From Deroplatys truncata (taxonomy: Eukaryota > Arthropoda > Insecta > Mantodea > Mantidae), in assembly GCA_030765065.1 (NCBI GenBank), contig CM060986.1, positions 72,285,573-72,349,572 of the forward strand: DNA of 64,000 nt. The letters are read 5' to 3'. The translations under genes were made by a program, and so were the position numbers. A model generated the notes under the pieces. That model was not told the origin of the DNA. It did no database searches and saw nothing but the letters and a program-made list of their open reading frames with translations. This document shows, in pieces, positions 36,101 through 47,837 of this stretch. The first letter of the stretch is position 1. The number at the start of each line of letters is the position of its first letter.

Positions 36101-36796
36101 TCTGATGTGTTACACTCACATGACTTTCTCTACTCTTGTACAATCTAATTTTACAAACGCTTATTCTCCATATGGTTCATGTTAATCGAGATATCGAAAT
36201 GTCAATCTTATTGGTAATTTTCTTGTAGATGCAAGGGAAATATGGTAGCTTTTAAGCGATAGTCAAATATTTTAACGCTGGTTGCTATGTGGCGCATTCC
36301 ATTCTCTTTGCATGTCCAGGACATAAAAAAAATGAATAACGAATGTGAGAAAAAGTATAAGTATTGGAAAATTTAAGGAAATAACAAGCAATATCTCGAA
36401 AACGGTTCACTCAACAAAAGAAATGTATATGACATAAGTTGTGTATTTTAACGCGATCTACATTTTTTGTGTAGTAAAATTTTGTCTATCTCTTATGGTT
36501 TACCAGTTATACAAAAGTCGTTCACAATGAAGAATACTTTTGGAGACATTTCCAGAAAATTCGAGATATACATTTCATTTCTCATGACATTATCTTAAAC
36601 ATATGATATTTTCATCAAAATCGTTAGAGCCATTTTTGAGAAAATTAAAATTTTCGAAAAATCTTCCATGTAAAGGGTAGTCTGGGGTGGGGGGATTTTC
36701 TTGAAAACCTTCGTGTCGCATCTCTGGAAGATACTGAACCTAAATACCAAGTTTGGTGTTTATCCGACTGTTCGTTTTTGAGTTATGCTGTTCACA

Positions 36797-36837
<41 letters not shown>

Positions 36838-36994
36838 ACATACACACACACAGACACACACACGGACATGTTTCCAAAAATGCTTTTTTTGGATTCAGGA
36901 GGTCTCAAAATATGTATTTCCGGTGAAATCTCGGTATCGAATTTTTGGGTGGAATGCAATACTTCCCCTACTTACTATACGTAGTAGAGAAAGT
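36101..36994 (-). mobile_element. HINE-like repeat, nested full-length copy
   Basis: In its own orientation it starts at 36994 (ACTTTCTCTACTACG) and ends at 36101 (CACATCAGA). The TG tract is at 36797-36865 as CA on plus. Confidence 0.88.
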
Positions 36995-37016
36995 AAAAAG
37001 CATTTTTGGAAACATG

Positions 37017-37018
<2 letters not shown>

Positions 37019-37068
<50 letters not shown>

Positions 37069-37070
37069 TG
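37019..37070. repeat. (GT)n microsatellite of the HINE-like host
   Basis: About 23 GT units at the fixed microsatellite position of the element. Tract length differs in every copy in the window. Confidence 0.9.
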
Positions 37071-37535
37071 TGAACAGCATAACTCAAAAACGAACAGTCG
37101 GATAAACACCAAACTTGGTATTTAGGTTCAGTATCTTCCAGAGATGCGACACGAAGGTTTTCAAGAAAATCCCCCCACCCCAGACTACCCTTTACATGGA
37201 AGATTTTTCGAAAATTTAAATTTTCTCAAAAATGGCTAACGATTTTGATGAAAATATCATATGTTTAAGATAATGTCATGAGAAATGAAATGTATATCTC
37301 GAATTTTCTGGGAATGTCTCCAAAAGTATTCTTCATTGTGAACGACTTTTGCATAACTGGTAAACCATAAGAGATAGACAAAATTTTACTACACAAAAAA
37401 TGTAGATCGCGTTAAAATACACAACTTATGTCATATACATTTCTTTTGTTGAGTGAACCGTTTTCGAGATATTGCTTGTTATTTCCTTAAATTTTCCAAT
37501 ACTTATACTTTTTCTCAAATGCGTTATTCATTTTT

Positions 37536-38384
37536 ACTTTCTCTACTACGTATAGTAAGTAGGGGAAGTATTGCATTCCACCCAAAAATTCGATACCGAG
37601 ATTTCACCGGAAATACATGTTTTGAGAATCACTGAATCCAAAAAAAGCATTTTTGGAAACATGTCCGTGTGTGTGTCTGTCTGTGTGTCTGTGAACAGCA
37701 TAACTCAAAAACGAACAGTCGGATAAACACCAAACTTGGTATTTAGATTCAGTATCTTCCAGAGATGCGACACGAAGGTTTTCAAGAAAATCCCCCCACC
37801 CCAAACTACCCTTTACATGGAACATTTTTCGAAAATTTTAATTTTCTCAAAAACGGCTCTAACGATTTTGATTAAAATATCATATGTTTAAGATATTGTC
37901 ATGACAAATAAAATGTATATCTCGAATTTTCTGGGAATGTCTCCAAAAATATTCTTCATTGTGAACGACTTTTGCATAACTGGTAAACCATAAGAGATAG
38001 ACAAAATTTTACTACACAAAAAATGTAGATCGCGTTAAAATACACAACTTATGTCATATACGTTTCTTTTGTTGAGTGAACCGTTTTCGAGATATTGCTT
38101 GTTATTTCCTTAAATTTTCCAATACTTATACTTTTTCTCAAATTCGTTATTCATTTTTTTATGTCCTGAACATGCAAAGAGAATGGAATTCGCCACATAT
38201 AACCAGCGTTAAAATATTTGACTATCGCTTAAAAGCTACCATATTCCCCTTGCATCTACAAGAAAATTACCAATAAGATTGACATCTTGATATCTCGATT
38301 AACATGAAGCATATGGAGAATAGGCGTTTGTAAAATTAGATTGTACAAGAGTAGAGAAAGTTATGTGAGTGTAACACATCAGAT
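37536..38384 (+). mobile_element. HINE-like repeat, nested full-length copy
   Basis: ACTTTCTCTACTACGTATAG to CACATCAGAT, 849 bp, with a short TG tract (37665-37692). Confidence 0.88.
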
Positions 38385-38754
38385 TTTTTTTTTATGTCCT
38401 GGACATGCAAAGAAAATGGAATGCGCCACATAGCAACCAGCGTTAAAATATTTGACTGTCGCTTAAAAGCTACCATATTTCCCTTGCATCTACAAGAAAA
38501 TTACCAATAAGATTGACATCCCGATATCTCGATTAACATGAAGCATAGGAGAATAGGCGTTTGTAAAATTAGATTGCACAAGAGTAGAGAAAGTCATGTG
38601 AGTGTAACACATCAGATTTTTTGCAATGTGATGCAGTTTCATAGGCTGAGATTCTATGGTCAGCACATTGTGCTATGTCTACAGCGGCGCCTTCAGTGGA
38701 TTTATTTCCGCAAATGTTCCCAGGCAGGCTCATATCCCTAGGACGTGTTGTTGA

Positions 38755-40020
38755 GAAGTGTTAAGGAAAGTCCTGTTTGCTTTTTCCATTAATGAAAGCC
38801 TCAACGATATTGCTCATAGAGAGCAAATGATTGTTGTGGTAAATTATTGGGATGATAATTCAGATTTAATAAGTACTAGGTACTTGATATATTTATTCCT
38901 AGAAAAATCAACATCCTGGAATATAATGAACCACTATCTGAAAACAACCTTGGATTTGAAAAGCTTACTCAGGTGTCTACAGATAGCCCTAATGTAAACC
39001 AAAAACTCTTGTCCGATCTAAGAAGTGTCGTCCTCCGTGGTGTAGTGGTTACCATGCTAGCCTCTAGTTCCCGAGGTGGTGGGTTCAAACCCGGCCGAGG
39101 ACGATCCTAAAAATCCTTAGCATGGCTTCCTTCGGAAGGGAAGTAAAGCCGGTGGTCCCGTAACGTAGATTTACGGCACGTAAAATAACCTCAAGCCTGA
39201 TAGAGGCCGCTAAGCCAAATTACCGGTCTTTCACGCCCAGTATAGAACGGAACGCTAAGGACCACAGCAGTTAAAGAACGTCCCTAAATGAAACTAAATT
39301 TCGATCACATGAAAAATTGTTTGATTTCTGAAAAACTGATAGTTGGTGCTGGGACATGCTCCCTTCATCAGTCTTTGTATGGTATTTTTAAGTAGTCCCC
39401 AAGAGTTGCATTCATTGCTGCAACTGCTACTTCAACATTTCCCAAAAGTTCTTTGCCATAAGGTGGACAGAGAACTCTGTTACTGAGGAAAGCCTTGAAA
39501 TGTTTCCTCACATGAAAAAGTTTCTCTTCCATTGATTCCCACTACTTTTCCATAGTCAAAAATGCAATCGATGATTCTACGCTTCCAACTAAGCTTCACT
39601 TTTTGACGATTTATAAAGATTTGGAAACTTTCCAAACCAATAGGCCTCTTCTTCCGTTTTTTAATTTTGAAATTGTTACCAAATAAAAATATTACAGGAA
39701 ATGTGAGAGTATAATGGACACACTCATCTTTTAGGAAGTTTGCTGAAATTAATTTTCATTCCAAAGATGTATTTAGAAAGACAGAGGAGATTGATACAGG
39801 TTTTGATGCAGGCTGCGCTTTGAAGCAGCTGAAAGCAGTAGATGCTCTGCTCATAAAGGAAAATTGCAGGAGGTTCCTTGTTGACATTGTCACGAAATTT
39901 CTTCAGAAAAGTCCTCTTAAGAAAAATTTGGTGTTCATTGCAGCGTGCATTTCGTTGCAAGTTCAACAACGAGCCCCTCGTCATAAAAAATTTACAATTG
40001 ATACAATAAACTCGTAGATG
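38755..40020 (+). pseudogene. hAT-type transposase relic, split by a SINE
   Basis: Plus-strand translation with frameshifts gives a collinear series typical of hAT transposase-derived proteins. The series is: FAFSINESLNDIAHREQMIV (the 'DEStD..hreQl' block, with the first catalytic D replaced by N); KLTQVSTDSPNVNQKLLSDL (the 'DGPNVN' block); then, after the SINE at 39028-39297, LIVGAGTCSLHQSLYGIFK ('iGtCgLH..h'). Next come FAIRWTENSVTEESLEMFP (the 'RW.EN' block), LYKDLETFQTNRPLLPFF, and CALKQLKAVDALLIKENCRR with FLVDIVTKFLQKSPLKK. Stops separate the blocks, so it is dead. The N-terminal BED finger was not seen. Confidence 0.78.
39028..39297 (+). mobile_element. SINE family A, full length with clear tRNA head
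   Basis: The head has a closed acceptor-like stem (CGTCCTC at the start, GAGGACG about 65 bases on), A box TGGTGTAGTGGTTA and B box GGGTTCAAACCC. The body carries AAATCCTTAGCATGGCTTCC and GGTCTTTCACGCCC, and the end is CCTAAATGAAAC. It interrupts the hAT relic. It is the best copy for defining the family; the parent tRNA was not determined. Confidence 0.9.
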
Positions 40021-40376
40021 GTTGCGTATGAAAATGGAAAAGCACTGGTCGTCCTCGCATAACAAATGGTGCTCATTTTGAACACATCAAATACAATTTT
40101 GAACTTTTCTCTATTCAGTGATGTATAGTGTGTGTCGCAGCTATTGTTCATTAGAAATAAATATTTCAAATCTGTTCCTTCTTTTTGAATAACCTCGTAT
40201 AAAACCTCCCATACCCCCCTCCAGTTTTAATATTATTGGATATATTTTATAGCCTATGTCCGTCCGAAAGAATACTGCTTTTCAGTGGTGAAAGCGTTAT
40301 CAAAATCATTTGAGGGTTTCCAAAATTATCTTACACACGCGCACAACAATTTTTCTCTTTATAATTACTTTCTCTA

Positions 40377-41253
40377 CTACGTATACTAAGTAGGGGAAGT
40401 ATTGTATTCCACCCAAAAATTCGATACCGAGATTTCACCGGAAATATATGTTTTGAGACCCCCTGAATCCAAAAAAAAAAGCATTTTTGGAAACGTGTCC
40501 GGGTGTCTGTCTGTGAACAGCATAACTTGGAAACGAACAGTCGGATAAACACCAAACTTGGTATTTAGGTTCAGTAGGTATCTTCCAGAGATGAGACACG
40601 AAGGTTTTCAAGAAAATCCCCCCACCCCAGATTACCCTTTACATGGAAGATTTTTCGAAATGTTTAATTTTCTCAAAAATGGCTCTAACGATTTTGATTA
40701 AAATATATGTTTAAGATATTTTCATGACAAATAAAATGTATATCTTGAATTTTCTGGGAATGTCTCCAAAAGTATTCTTCATTGTGAACAGTTTTGCATA
40801 ACCGGTAAACCATAAGAGATAGACAAAATTTTACTACACAAAAATGTAGATCGCGTTAAAATACACAATTCATGTCATATACATTTTTTTGTTGAGTGAA
40901 CCATTTTCGAAATATTGCTTGTTATTCTCTTAAATTTTTCAATACTTATTTTCTTAAATGGGAATTCGAAATTCATTTTTTTTGTCTTTGATATGCAAAG
41001 AGTATTAATCTGTGGCAAAGGGAATGGTGCTGCACCTAGCAACCAGCTATTAAGAGATATGTATGTGCTTAAAGGCTACTGTATTTCTACATTGCCCTTG
41101 TAAATATATATTCCCCTTACATCTACAAGAAAATTAGCAATAAGATAGAGTCTGCAAATGTTTATCTCGATTAACATGAAGTAGATGAATATGCGTTTGT
41201 AAAAATAGTTTATACAAGAGTAGAGAAAGTCATGTGAGAGTAACACATCAGAT
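40377..41253 (+). mobile_element. HINE-like repeat, full length
   Basis: Starts ACTTTCTCTACTACGTATAC, has a very short TG block (GGGTGTCTGTCTGTG), carries the GGTGCTGCACC subtype block and ends AACACATCAGATTTTA. The 5' flank has only TT rather than a long T run. Confidence 0.85.
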
Positions 41254-41810
41254 TTTATTAGTAATTTTGTGGAAATAAATGATAGAGAGCAGAAAAAGTC
41301 GTTTGATGGCAATTGATGTTTAATTTTCGGTGACTCAGGCGCACATAAAGCCTTAACTCCCAGGAGTTGTTAAAAACAAGAAGGCAAATGTAAAATTGAC
41401 TCCGGTGCGACATTATGAACGCTAGCTGAGCTTCAGCTTCTTGTGATTAATCAAGAGTGTTTCCGCGGTATAAACTTAGCAGGAAATTAACTAGATGCTG
41501 TAGCAGTAGCTTTTAATTGCGCTGGGAATGAGAGGCGAAACGGGACGATTATGTGATGTAATCCGGAGTTAGTTATTCGCAGAGCATCCGTCCGTGTATT
41601 TCATTTCCATCAAGAGAACCGGTAAACCTTAAATAAGGTGTAAGTCCGAGATACAGCGTGCTCAGGTTGATTAAAACCCAATCAACATGACTTTTGGCAA
41701 CTTAACCTCGATCACCATGTGTACTTTAAACAAAATTCAAATAACATGCAGTGTTGCCCTAAGAAATTAAGAAAACCTGCATACGTATCCCTAAGTATGC
41801 TTAACGGCCA
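41254..41810. other. No gene recognised
   Basis: No frame or shared repeat was identified between the HINE-like copy and the candidate TIR at 41811. Confidence 0.4.
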
Positions 41811-43259
41811 TTCACATAGAAACATTAAAATATTAACGCGGCGAGATAAACGTATTGATGAACGCAAAATTCGCCTTGCCATTCAGAGTGCTAACACGTT
41901 AACGTCAAAACACGATAACTGAAGTGTGAAGGCGATTAAAGTTGGAGGCTGCGATTGATTGACAATGATGCAGCAGTACGTTTTATGTTTCTATAAACTA
42001 GATTAACTTTGTATTATATTATATTCTTCCTTATATGTAAGAAAAAGGAATAGTTTATAACCTAGAAGTTTCACACACGAAAGTCGCCATAGTAATAATA
42101 AAACTAAAACCTATTCAGTTCATCATCAATCAATCTGTTTTCATATATTTTGTTCTAAATTATATTTGTAGGATTTACACGTTTTGCTATAAAGACAGCG
42201 ATATTCATATAAAATAATTTCGCATCAAATGGCTCTTCTCTTTCCTGTTTCTGTGCAATGTGATATTTTACTTTCTCTACTACGTATGGTAATTAGGGGA
42301 AGTATTGCATTCCACACAAGAATTCGATACAGAGATTTCACTGGAAATGCATGTTTTGAGGTGTCTTGAATCCAAATAAAGCATTTTTGGAAGCATGTCC
42401 GTGTGTGTCTGAACAGCATAGCTCAAAAACGAAAAGTCTGATAAATACAAAACTTGGTATTTGAGTTTAGTATCATATGAGGATGCGACACGAAGATTTT
42501 CAAGAAAATCCCCCCACCCCAAACTACCCTTTACATGGAACATTTTTCGAAAATGTTTATTTTCTCAAGAATGGCTCTAACGACCTCGATTAAATATCAT
42601 GTGTTTAAGATATTTTCATGGCAAATGAAATGCATATCATGAATTTTCTGGGAATGTCCCCAAAAGTCTTCTTCGTTCTGAATGACTTTCTTATAACTGG
42701 TAGGTAAACCGTAAGAGATAGACAAAGTTTTACTTCACAAAAAATGCAGATCTCATTAAAACACCAATTTATATCCTACACCTTTTTTTGGTCGAGTGAA
42801 CCATTTTCGAGATTTTCCTTGTTATTTGTTTGAACTTTCCAATACTTATCCTTTTTCTCAAATGTCCTATATATGCAAAGAGAATAGAATGCTCCACATA
42901 GCAACCAATTCTCAAAAGATTCGACTATCGCTTAGAGCCTATCATATTCCCCTTGCACCTAGAAGAAACTTAGCAATAAGTTTCTGCAAATGTTATCTTT
43001 ACTAACATGAAGTAGATGGAGAATAGGTATCTATAAAATTAATTTGTAAAAGGAGTGGAGAAAGTCATGTGAGTGCAACACACAAGATTTTTTCTCTCGA
43101 ATTCCATTAACGCGAACATGAAGTCTTGGAGACTGCAAGGTTTGGCCTTAGCGTCTGGCGATAGCGTTCATGTTAACGCAATCATTGTGAATGGACCCCA
43201 TTAATTAATTTGGCCACAAGCTTTTGTGTTCGTGTTGCATTTCCGTTAACGTTTCTATG
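41811..43259. mobile_element. Candidate TIR element with GGCCATTCACATAGAAAC ends, split by a HINE-like copy
   Basis: GGCCATTCACATAGAAAC + (A/G)TTAA occurs at 41813 on plus and again inverted near 43240-43258. The interior outside the HINE copy has several TTAACG/CGTTAA words and a second CCATTCACA-like motif (inverted, near 43188). The ends look like terminal inverted repeats of a cut-and-paste MITE (Harbinger-like in style), but no clean target duplication or coding capacity was found. Confidence 0.35.
42270..43088 (+). mobile_element. HINE-like repeat, moderately diverged full-length copy
   Basis: ACTTTCTCTACTACGTATGG at the start, CAACACACAAGAT plus T run at the end. The TG block is minimal (GTGTGTGTC). 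Sequence is intermediate between the young and old subfamilies. Confidence 0.82.
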
Positions 43260-46217
43260 TGAATGGGCCCTTCTGCTCTATTCTAGGAAGTTTAATAGTA
43301 GTAAACGTTGCCATTGTTGCGCATGTTCTGTTTCTTCCAGCTTGAGGTCTTCGGGGAATGAAAGGGAGAGGTAAGGTACTCCACATTAATCTTATGCGAA
43401 AGGTTTTCGGCATCTCTGCTGTCGTGGTTATGCAGCTTCTGTTTAAAGTTTCCATCTCATAGTAGAATGCTAATCTAGCTGTTAACTTCTTTCCTATGCA
43501 CCAGATTTTAATGAAACTTTATAGCAATTAGACACAGCATTCTGCAGTTTTGTACATATCTTGTCAGCATTTTGTTTAGAGTTACTACTTCTTTATAGGT
43601 GGTGAATTCAGACAAAATTAGTAACTTATTTCTTACTCGATTGAAATGAAACTTTGCACAGGAGTTATGAGTAGCATCCTGCTATTACGTGCAGATCCTC
43701 ACTATAGAGGTAGCTTCTCTCACTCTTACAAGATTTTCACAAAACTTGTATGTGGGTTTTAAATAACAAACCCTGACTGTATTTGGATAAGAGAAACTCC
43801 CCATTACAGGGATTAATTCAGGCAAAATTGGTAACTTCTTTTCTATTTAATAACTTGTCACAGAACGTTACGAAATTATGTATAATGCAGTTTTTAAATA
43901 GATACACAATGGTTCTAATTTACATCCAAAGCAGTCAGCAGGAATCTACGTTCTTTCTTTTATACTACAGATGTCACTGTTTCTATCTTTAGAACCTTTC
44001 CGAATGTTTTATTGCTCTTTAGATAATTTATTTTCTACCAGCAGAGCCAGTGTCTCTACTTCGGTATAAGGCTGTAGTATTAGTTACCTATTTGGATGTA
44101 TAGGGCTTTTATTTTAGTTGCTCTTGTAGGACTGTTTTGGGTAACCTCCCTCATGTCAGCAGCATTTTCTTGAAGATTGCAATGTGCACTGAGCAGCGAA
44201 AACGATTTGCTACAGAAAAGGCCTCATCTCTGATTCTGCTTTAGAAACTCTGCACATTTATAAACCAAATCGGGGAAGCGCACAGGTTTATTTAGTCAGA
44301 ATGTTTTAGAAACCTTTCTTTAATTCTGCGGCACTACTTAAAACATTTAATGTATTCAAACACATGTTTTTAGTTGCATAGCTGTTATTGGGTGTTCAGT
44401 GTCATCAGTGCTAATTATTATAACTTGCGGCAGGAAGGTTCTGAAAAAAAATTGAGTATCTCAAAATTGTGTTAAAGCGAGCACTTGATAATTTAGCACA
44501 GGAAATTGCATTAATTTCTCTCTCTCTCCCCCCTTTTTGTTAGAAAAGTTTTCAAACCTTCACCTTCTGCACAAAACTTATAGGCCTGAGTGAACTTGGA
44601 AAATACTGAATTATTTCAGTGTCTCCACGTGCATACAATAAACTAAATAATACATATATTGTTTGGAATAATATATATAAAAGCTCAACTAAATGACTTT
44701 TAATTGTGTTTAACTGTAGCACAAACCTATACTACAAATGTGCATAATAGTTTTTCACTCTCCTTTCATAACACATGTGAACATCACTCTAAAACTAGAA
44801 TGCAACTGCAGCCCTTATCCAGCTGCAACCTCATGATTAACTCAACTCCCAACTTTGGCTATGCACCAGAGATAAGTGTTTCTGAAAAAAAAAGAGATAA
44901 GATAAGCACTAAAGGATGTCCCAACAATCTTAAGTATCAAGGGACAATAACATTAAAGGTTAAAGGTAGGAATTTGACTTTTCTCCAGCCAGATTCTGGT
45001 TTCGTCCACGTGCATCTTAGCAAATTTGACATTCATATCATAATGCAAGGAACAGACTAATAATTCATGTTGGTAGAGTAAATGGATTTCAGGAAAATGC
45101 TCTTCTCATTTACAAGGCCGGAACGAATAAAGATAACGAAAAATGCGATGTTTGAAAAGTGTATTCCAGAAAAATAATTTGCTCCTTTGTTGTAATCTTA
45201 GCTAATGTTCCACACTATAATGTAAAAATAGACAAATCCCCTTCCGGAATTTCCGCAAAATCTGCTATATCAGGTTGCAGAGCAGAGGTTCAATACGACA
45301 GTTCTTTGCGTAAATTAGAAATGTATAAGTAAACTGCCTAAAGAGGCGCTTAAAGTGGACGCATTTTTACTTTCTTTGAGCAACGTCGTTCGCCTTGCCC
45401 CATACATGCTACATCTGAATCTCATAGAACCTGCTTGCGTCGAGGGAAACGAATGGTTGGTTACTAAAAGAAAAGTAAAATATTTCGCGATGTAATTCTT
45501 CGAGGTTATATCGCTAATTAATCGAAACACTGACAGCGTTTTCACAAACATGTACAGAAGGAAATGTAACTGGGAGAAGGTACAGTGAAAACGCCATTGT
45601 GTTATCGTTTCGCTGGGAGAGGACAGCAGCGATTAGTTTTCCTCTTCCTCCTTCAGTGAAAATGAGTCCATTTCCGAAAAGCGGCCCGCCAGCTTGTCTG
45701 AGGTGAACGCATATTTTTATAAGGTAAATATAGTAATCAAAATTAATAACTTTTAGTTTCGCCATCACGTAGGTAGTTCTTTGCGTTAATCTTGCGAGTA
45801 TACATGCTCCAAACTTGGCACTATTTCAATAAACGTCAGTACAGCATTAGATATCATAGTCTAGCTGAAATTTACTGAACTGTCGAATGATTGCATTCAC
45901 GTGGACAGAGAGTAATTCCAGTAAGCTCGGTCTGTTTGTCGAGTATGGGAATACGCATTGCCCGACAGGCTTATTTGTTTTGTCTAGTAGTAGGTATGTC
46001 GCTCACATTCAGAGGGATTTTTTAGGGGCGATACGAATGGGTGGTCTCGGATTTTAGGAAACCTGGAGGTTTAAAATAATGTTACTTTGTTCTCTTCTAC
46101 CTGTGCATCACTAGCTTTCGATTATTATAACAATTGAGTGATACTTTATGATGAAGTCGAGAAGAATGCCAAAAGCTGCGATTTCTCAAGGGTCCTGAAT
46201 TGTGTGCGATGCATACA
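43260..46217. other. No gene recognised
   Basis: Open frames at 43255-43455 (minus), 44704-45060 (plus, no ATG start) and 45315-45768 (minus) match no family I know and lack splice support. No HINE-like repeat or SINE is present in this 3 kb, which makes it one of the least repeat-dense parts of the second half of the window. Confidence 0.4.
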
Positions 46218-46509
46218 AAATTGAGTTTTTATTTATGGACGCTCTTTAACTGCTGTGGTTCTTAGCGCTCCATTCTATATTGGGCGTGAAAGAGCGATAA
46301 TTTTGCTCAGAGGCCTCTTTATTGGCTTGAGGTTCTTTTACGTGCCAAATCTACGACACGGGACCACCGGCTTTACTTCCCCTCCGAAGGAAGCCTTGCT
46401 AAGGATTTTTACGCCCTAAAAAATCTATCGTCCTCCGCCGAGTTTGAACCCGCGACCTTGGGAATTAGAGGCTAGCATGGTAACCATTACACCACGGAGG
46501 ACGACACGG
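46218..46509 (-). mobile_element. SINE family A, full length
   Basis: The minus-strand head at 46508-46435 includes GTCCTCCGTGGTGTAATGG (A-box region) and the B-box-like GGTTCAAACTC. The 3' end is CATAAATAAAAACTCAATTTT. An 8-bp duplication TGCATACA flanks it (46210-46217 and 46510-46517). Confidence 0.88.
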
Positions 46510-46712
46510 TGCATACAGAGAAATATAAATAATAATAAATCACCGACAACGCTTAGTATGTTGTGCGGGACGGTAAATATCACTTTTCAAACGGGGGCTT
46601 GTGTCGGGAAAAGTGTAGTTTGAAAAATGTGGTGCCTAGAAATCTGACAACGCTCAGGATATGGTGATAGGCGTGGTTCACATTTTGTCAAGTTGCCGTC
46701 TTCAAACCAAAG

Positions 46713-46834
46713 AGGCTGGCCCCGTAGCTCAGTCGGTAGAACACCTAGGGATCCAAGGTTCGATTCCCGGCTGGGGTGGGAATTTTTCTCTAGCTAAGAT
46801 TATTCTCTACCCTCCCCAGAGTCTGGAAGTATAA

Positions 46835-46842
<8 letters not shown>
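46713..46842 (+). mobile_element. SINE family B (tRNA head lacking most of the anticodon arm)
   Basis: GGCCCCGTAGCTCAGTCGGT (A-box region) is followed after only about 20 bases by AGGTTCGATTCCCGGC (B box) and GGGGT closing the acceptor-like stem. The body CTAGCTAAGATTATTC...CAGAGTCTGGAAGTATAAAT leads into a (GT)n tail. A second copy lies at 50382. Confidence 0.7.

Positions 46843-46889
<47 letters not shown>
46843..46889. repeat. (GT)n microsatellite at the end of SINE B
   Basis: About 22 GT units directly follow the SINE body. Confidence 0.93.
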
Positions 46890-46891
<2 letters not shown>

Positions 46892-47024
46892 TGATTTAAT
46901 GATAAAAACCCAAAGTGCAAGAAACCCAACAAATACGAATTAACACCTTTGCCTTAGGCAATAAGTTCCAAAAGAAAGCTCGCTGATAAGACCAATGTAG
47001 AAATGGAACTTAAAAATCGCAAAA

Positions 47025-47145
47025 GTGGTTAGAATTGTCAACCCCCTTCTGGATTACAGAACCAAGCTGCTACCTACAACACATGCACTGATTGCCATTT
47101 ATGCCTTCCTCGCAGCTTTGGGAGGCATTCTACTGCCCTTCACAG
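47025..47145 (+). other. Exon-like segment, copy 1 of an inverted pair
   Basis: Plus-strand translation gives TKLLPTTHALIAIYAFLAAL + GGILLPFTG, a hydrophobic stretch that could be one membrane segment, ending at a splice-donor-like CACAG|GTATGT (exon end 47145). A paralogous segment on the opposite strand at 48000-47838 encodes TRFLIIYCTLASIYAVPAAL + GGILLTFTG and also ends CACAG|GTGAGT. Conservation of frame, length and donor suggests a coding exon of a small membrane protein. I do not recognise the family. Confidence 0.45.
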
Positions 47146-47837
47146 GTATGTACAGCAAGAAAATGGTGCGTGTATATGCTTACTTTTCGCGCATGCAGTG
47201 GCGTCCTATTTAAGTGCACGGTTCTAGAATATTTGCATATGAATATATTGCTTTGAACAATAGCTTTACTCATCACTTATAAGCATGTTAAATAATACCG
47301 ATATAATTAAATAACACCACGTTTTGCACAATATCTCCACGAAAAAAGAATTGGTGTCAACATAATGTAAAACTGAAATATATTACACTGTTTATTCTCA
47401 GAGGACACATTTACCAGAAATTATTTTAATAATCTGCCCAACCTCTATTCCTGTCCAATACCTGATTTAGCCGCCTAGGCACCTAATTGCTTAGGTGCTG
47501 GAAGAACTTTGATCTAAACATATATATTCTCACATTTCAAGACAGTGTTCCCACAGGGCGACGAGTGGTTCAGTCAATGGACGGATTATTAAAATAATGT
47601 CCAGTAAATGTATCCTATTTGAGAGTATTGTGTTGCTATTAAAAATATTTTTTCACGAAGAAATTGGGCAAAACGGAGTTTTATTTAGTTATATATTTAA
47701 ACGTGGTTATTATATGTAAGTGATGATGAGTAAAGCTATTCTTATGACAATCTAGAATTGTGTACGTAAACCAGGACGCCACTACATGCGTGAGAAAGTA
47801 AACAGTTACACCACTACTACTTGCTAAACCTACTCAC

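Larger units (their letters stand above)
35990..38622 (+). mobile_element. HINE-like repeat with two nested full-length copies
   Basis: The host runs 35990-36100, 37000-37535 and 38385-38622. The first insertion (minus, 36101-36994) sits in the A-run after CTGAATCC; the host resumes with GCATTTTTGGAAACATGTCC. The second insertion (plus, 37536-38384) sits in the T-run after GCGTTATTCA; the host resumes with ATGTCCTGGACATGC. Host and guests have the same terminal sequences. The orientation of each guest follows the T strand of its target. Confidence 0.88.

Noticed and set aside
39028-39100. tRNA-like sequence as a true tRNA gene
   Set aside because: It continues into a SINE body shared with seven other copies. 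The anticodon arm pairs poorly.
44704-45060. 118-codon open frame as a gene
   Set aside because: The frame begins with TTG, not ATG. It has no recognisable family and no supporting splice signals.
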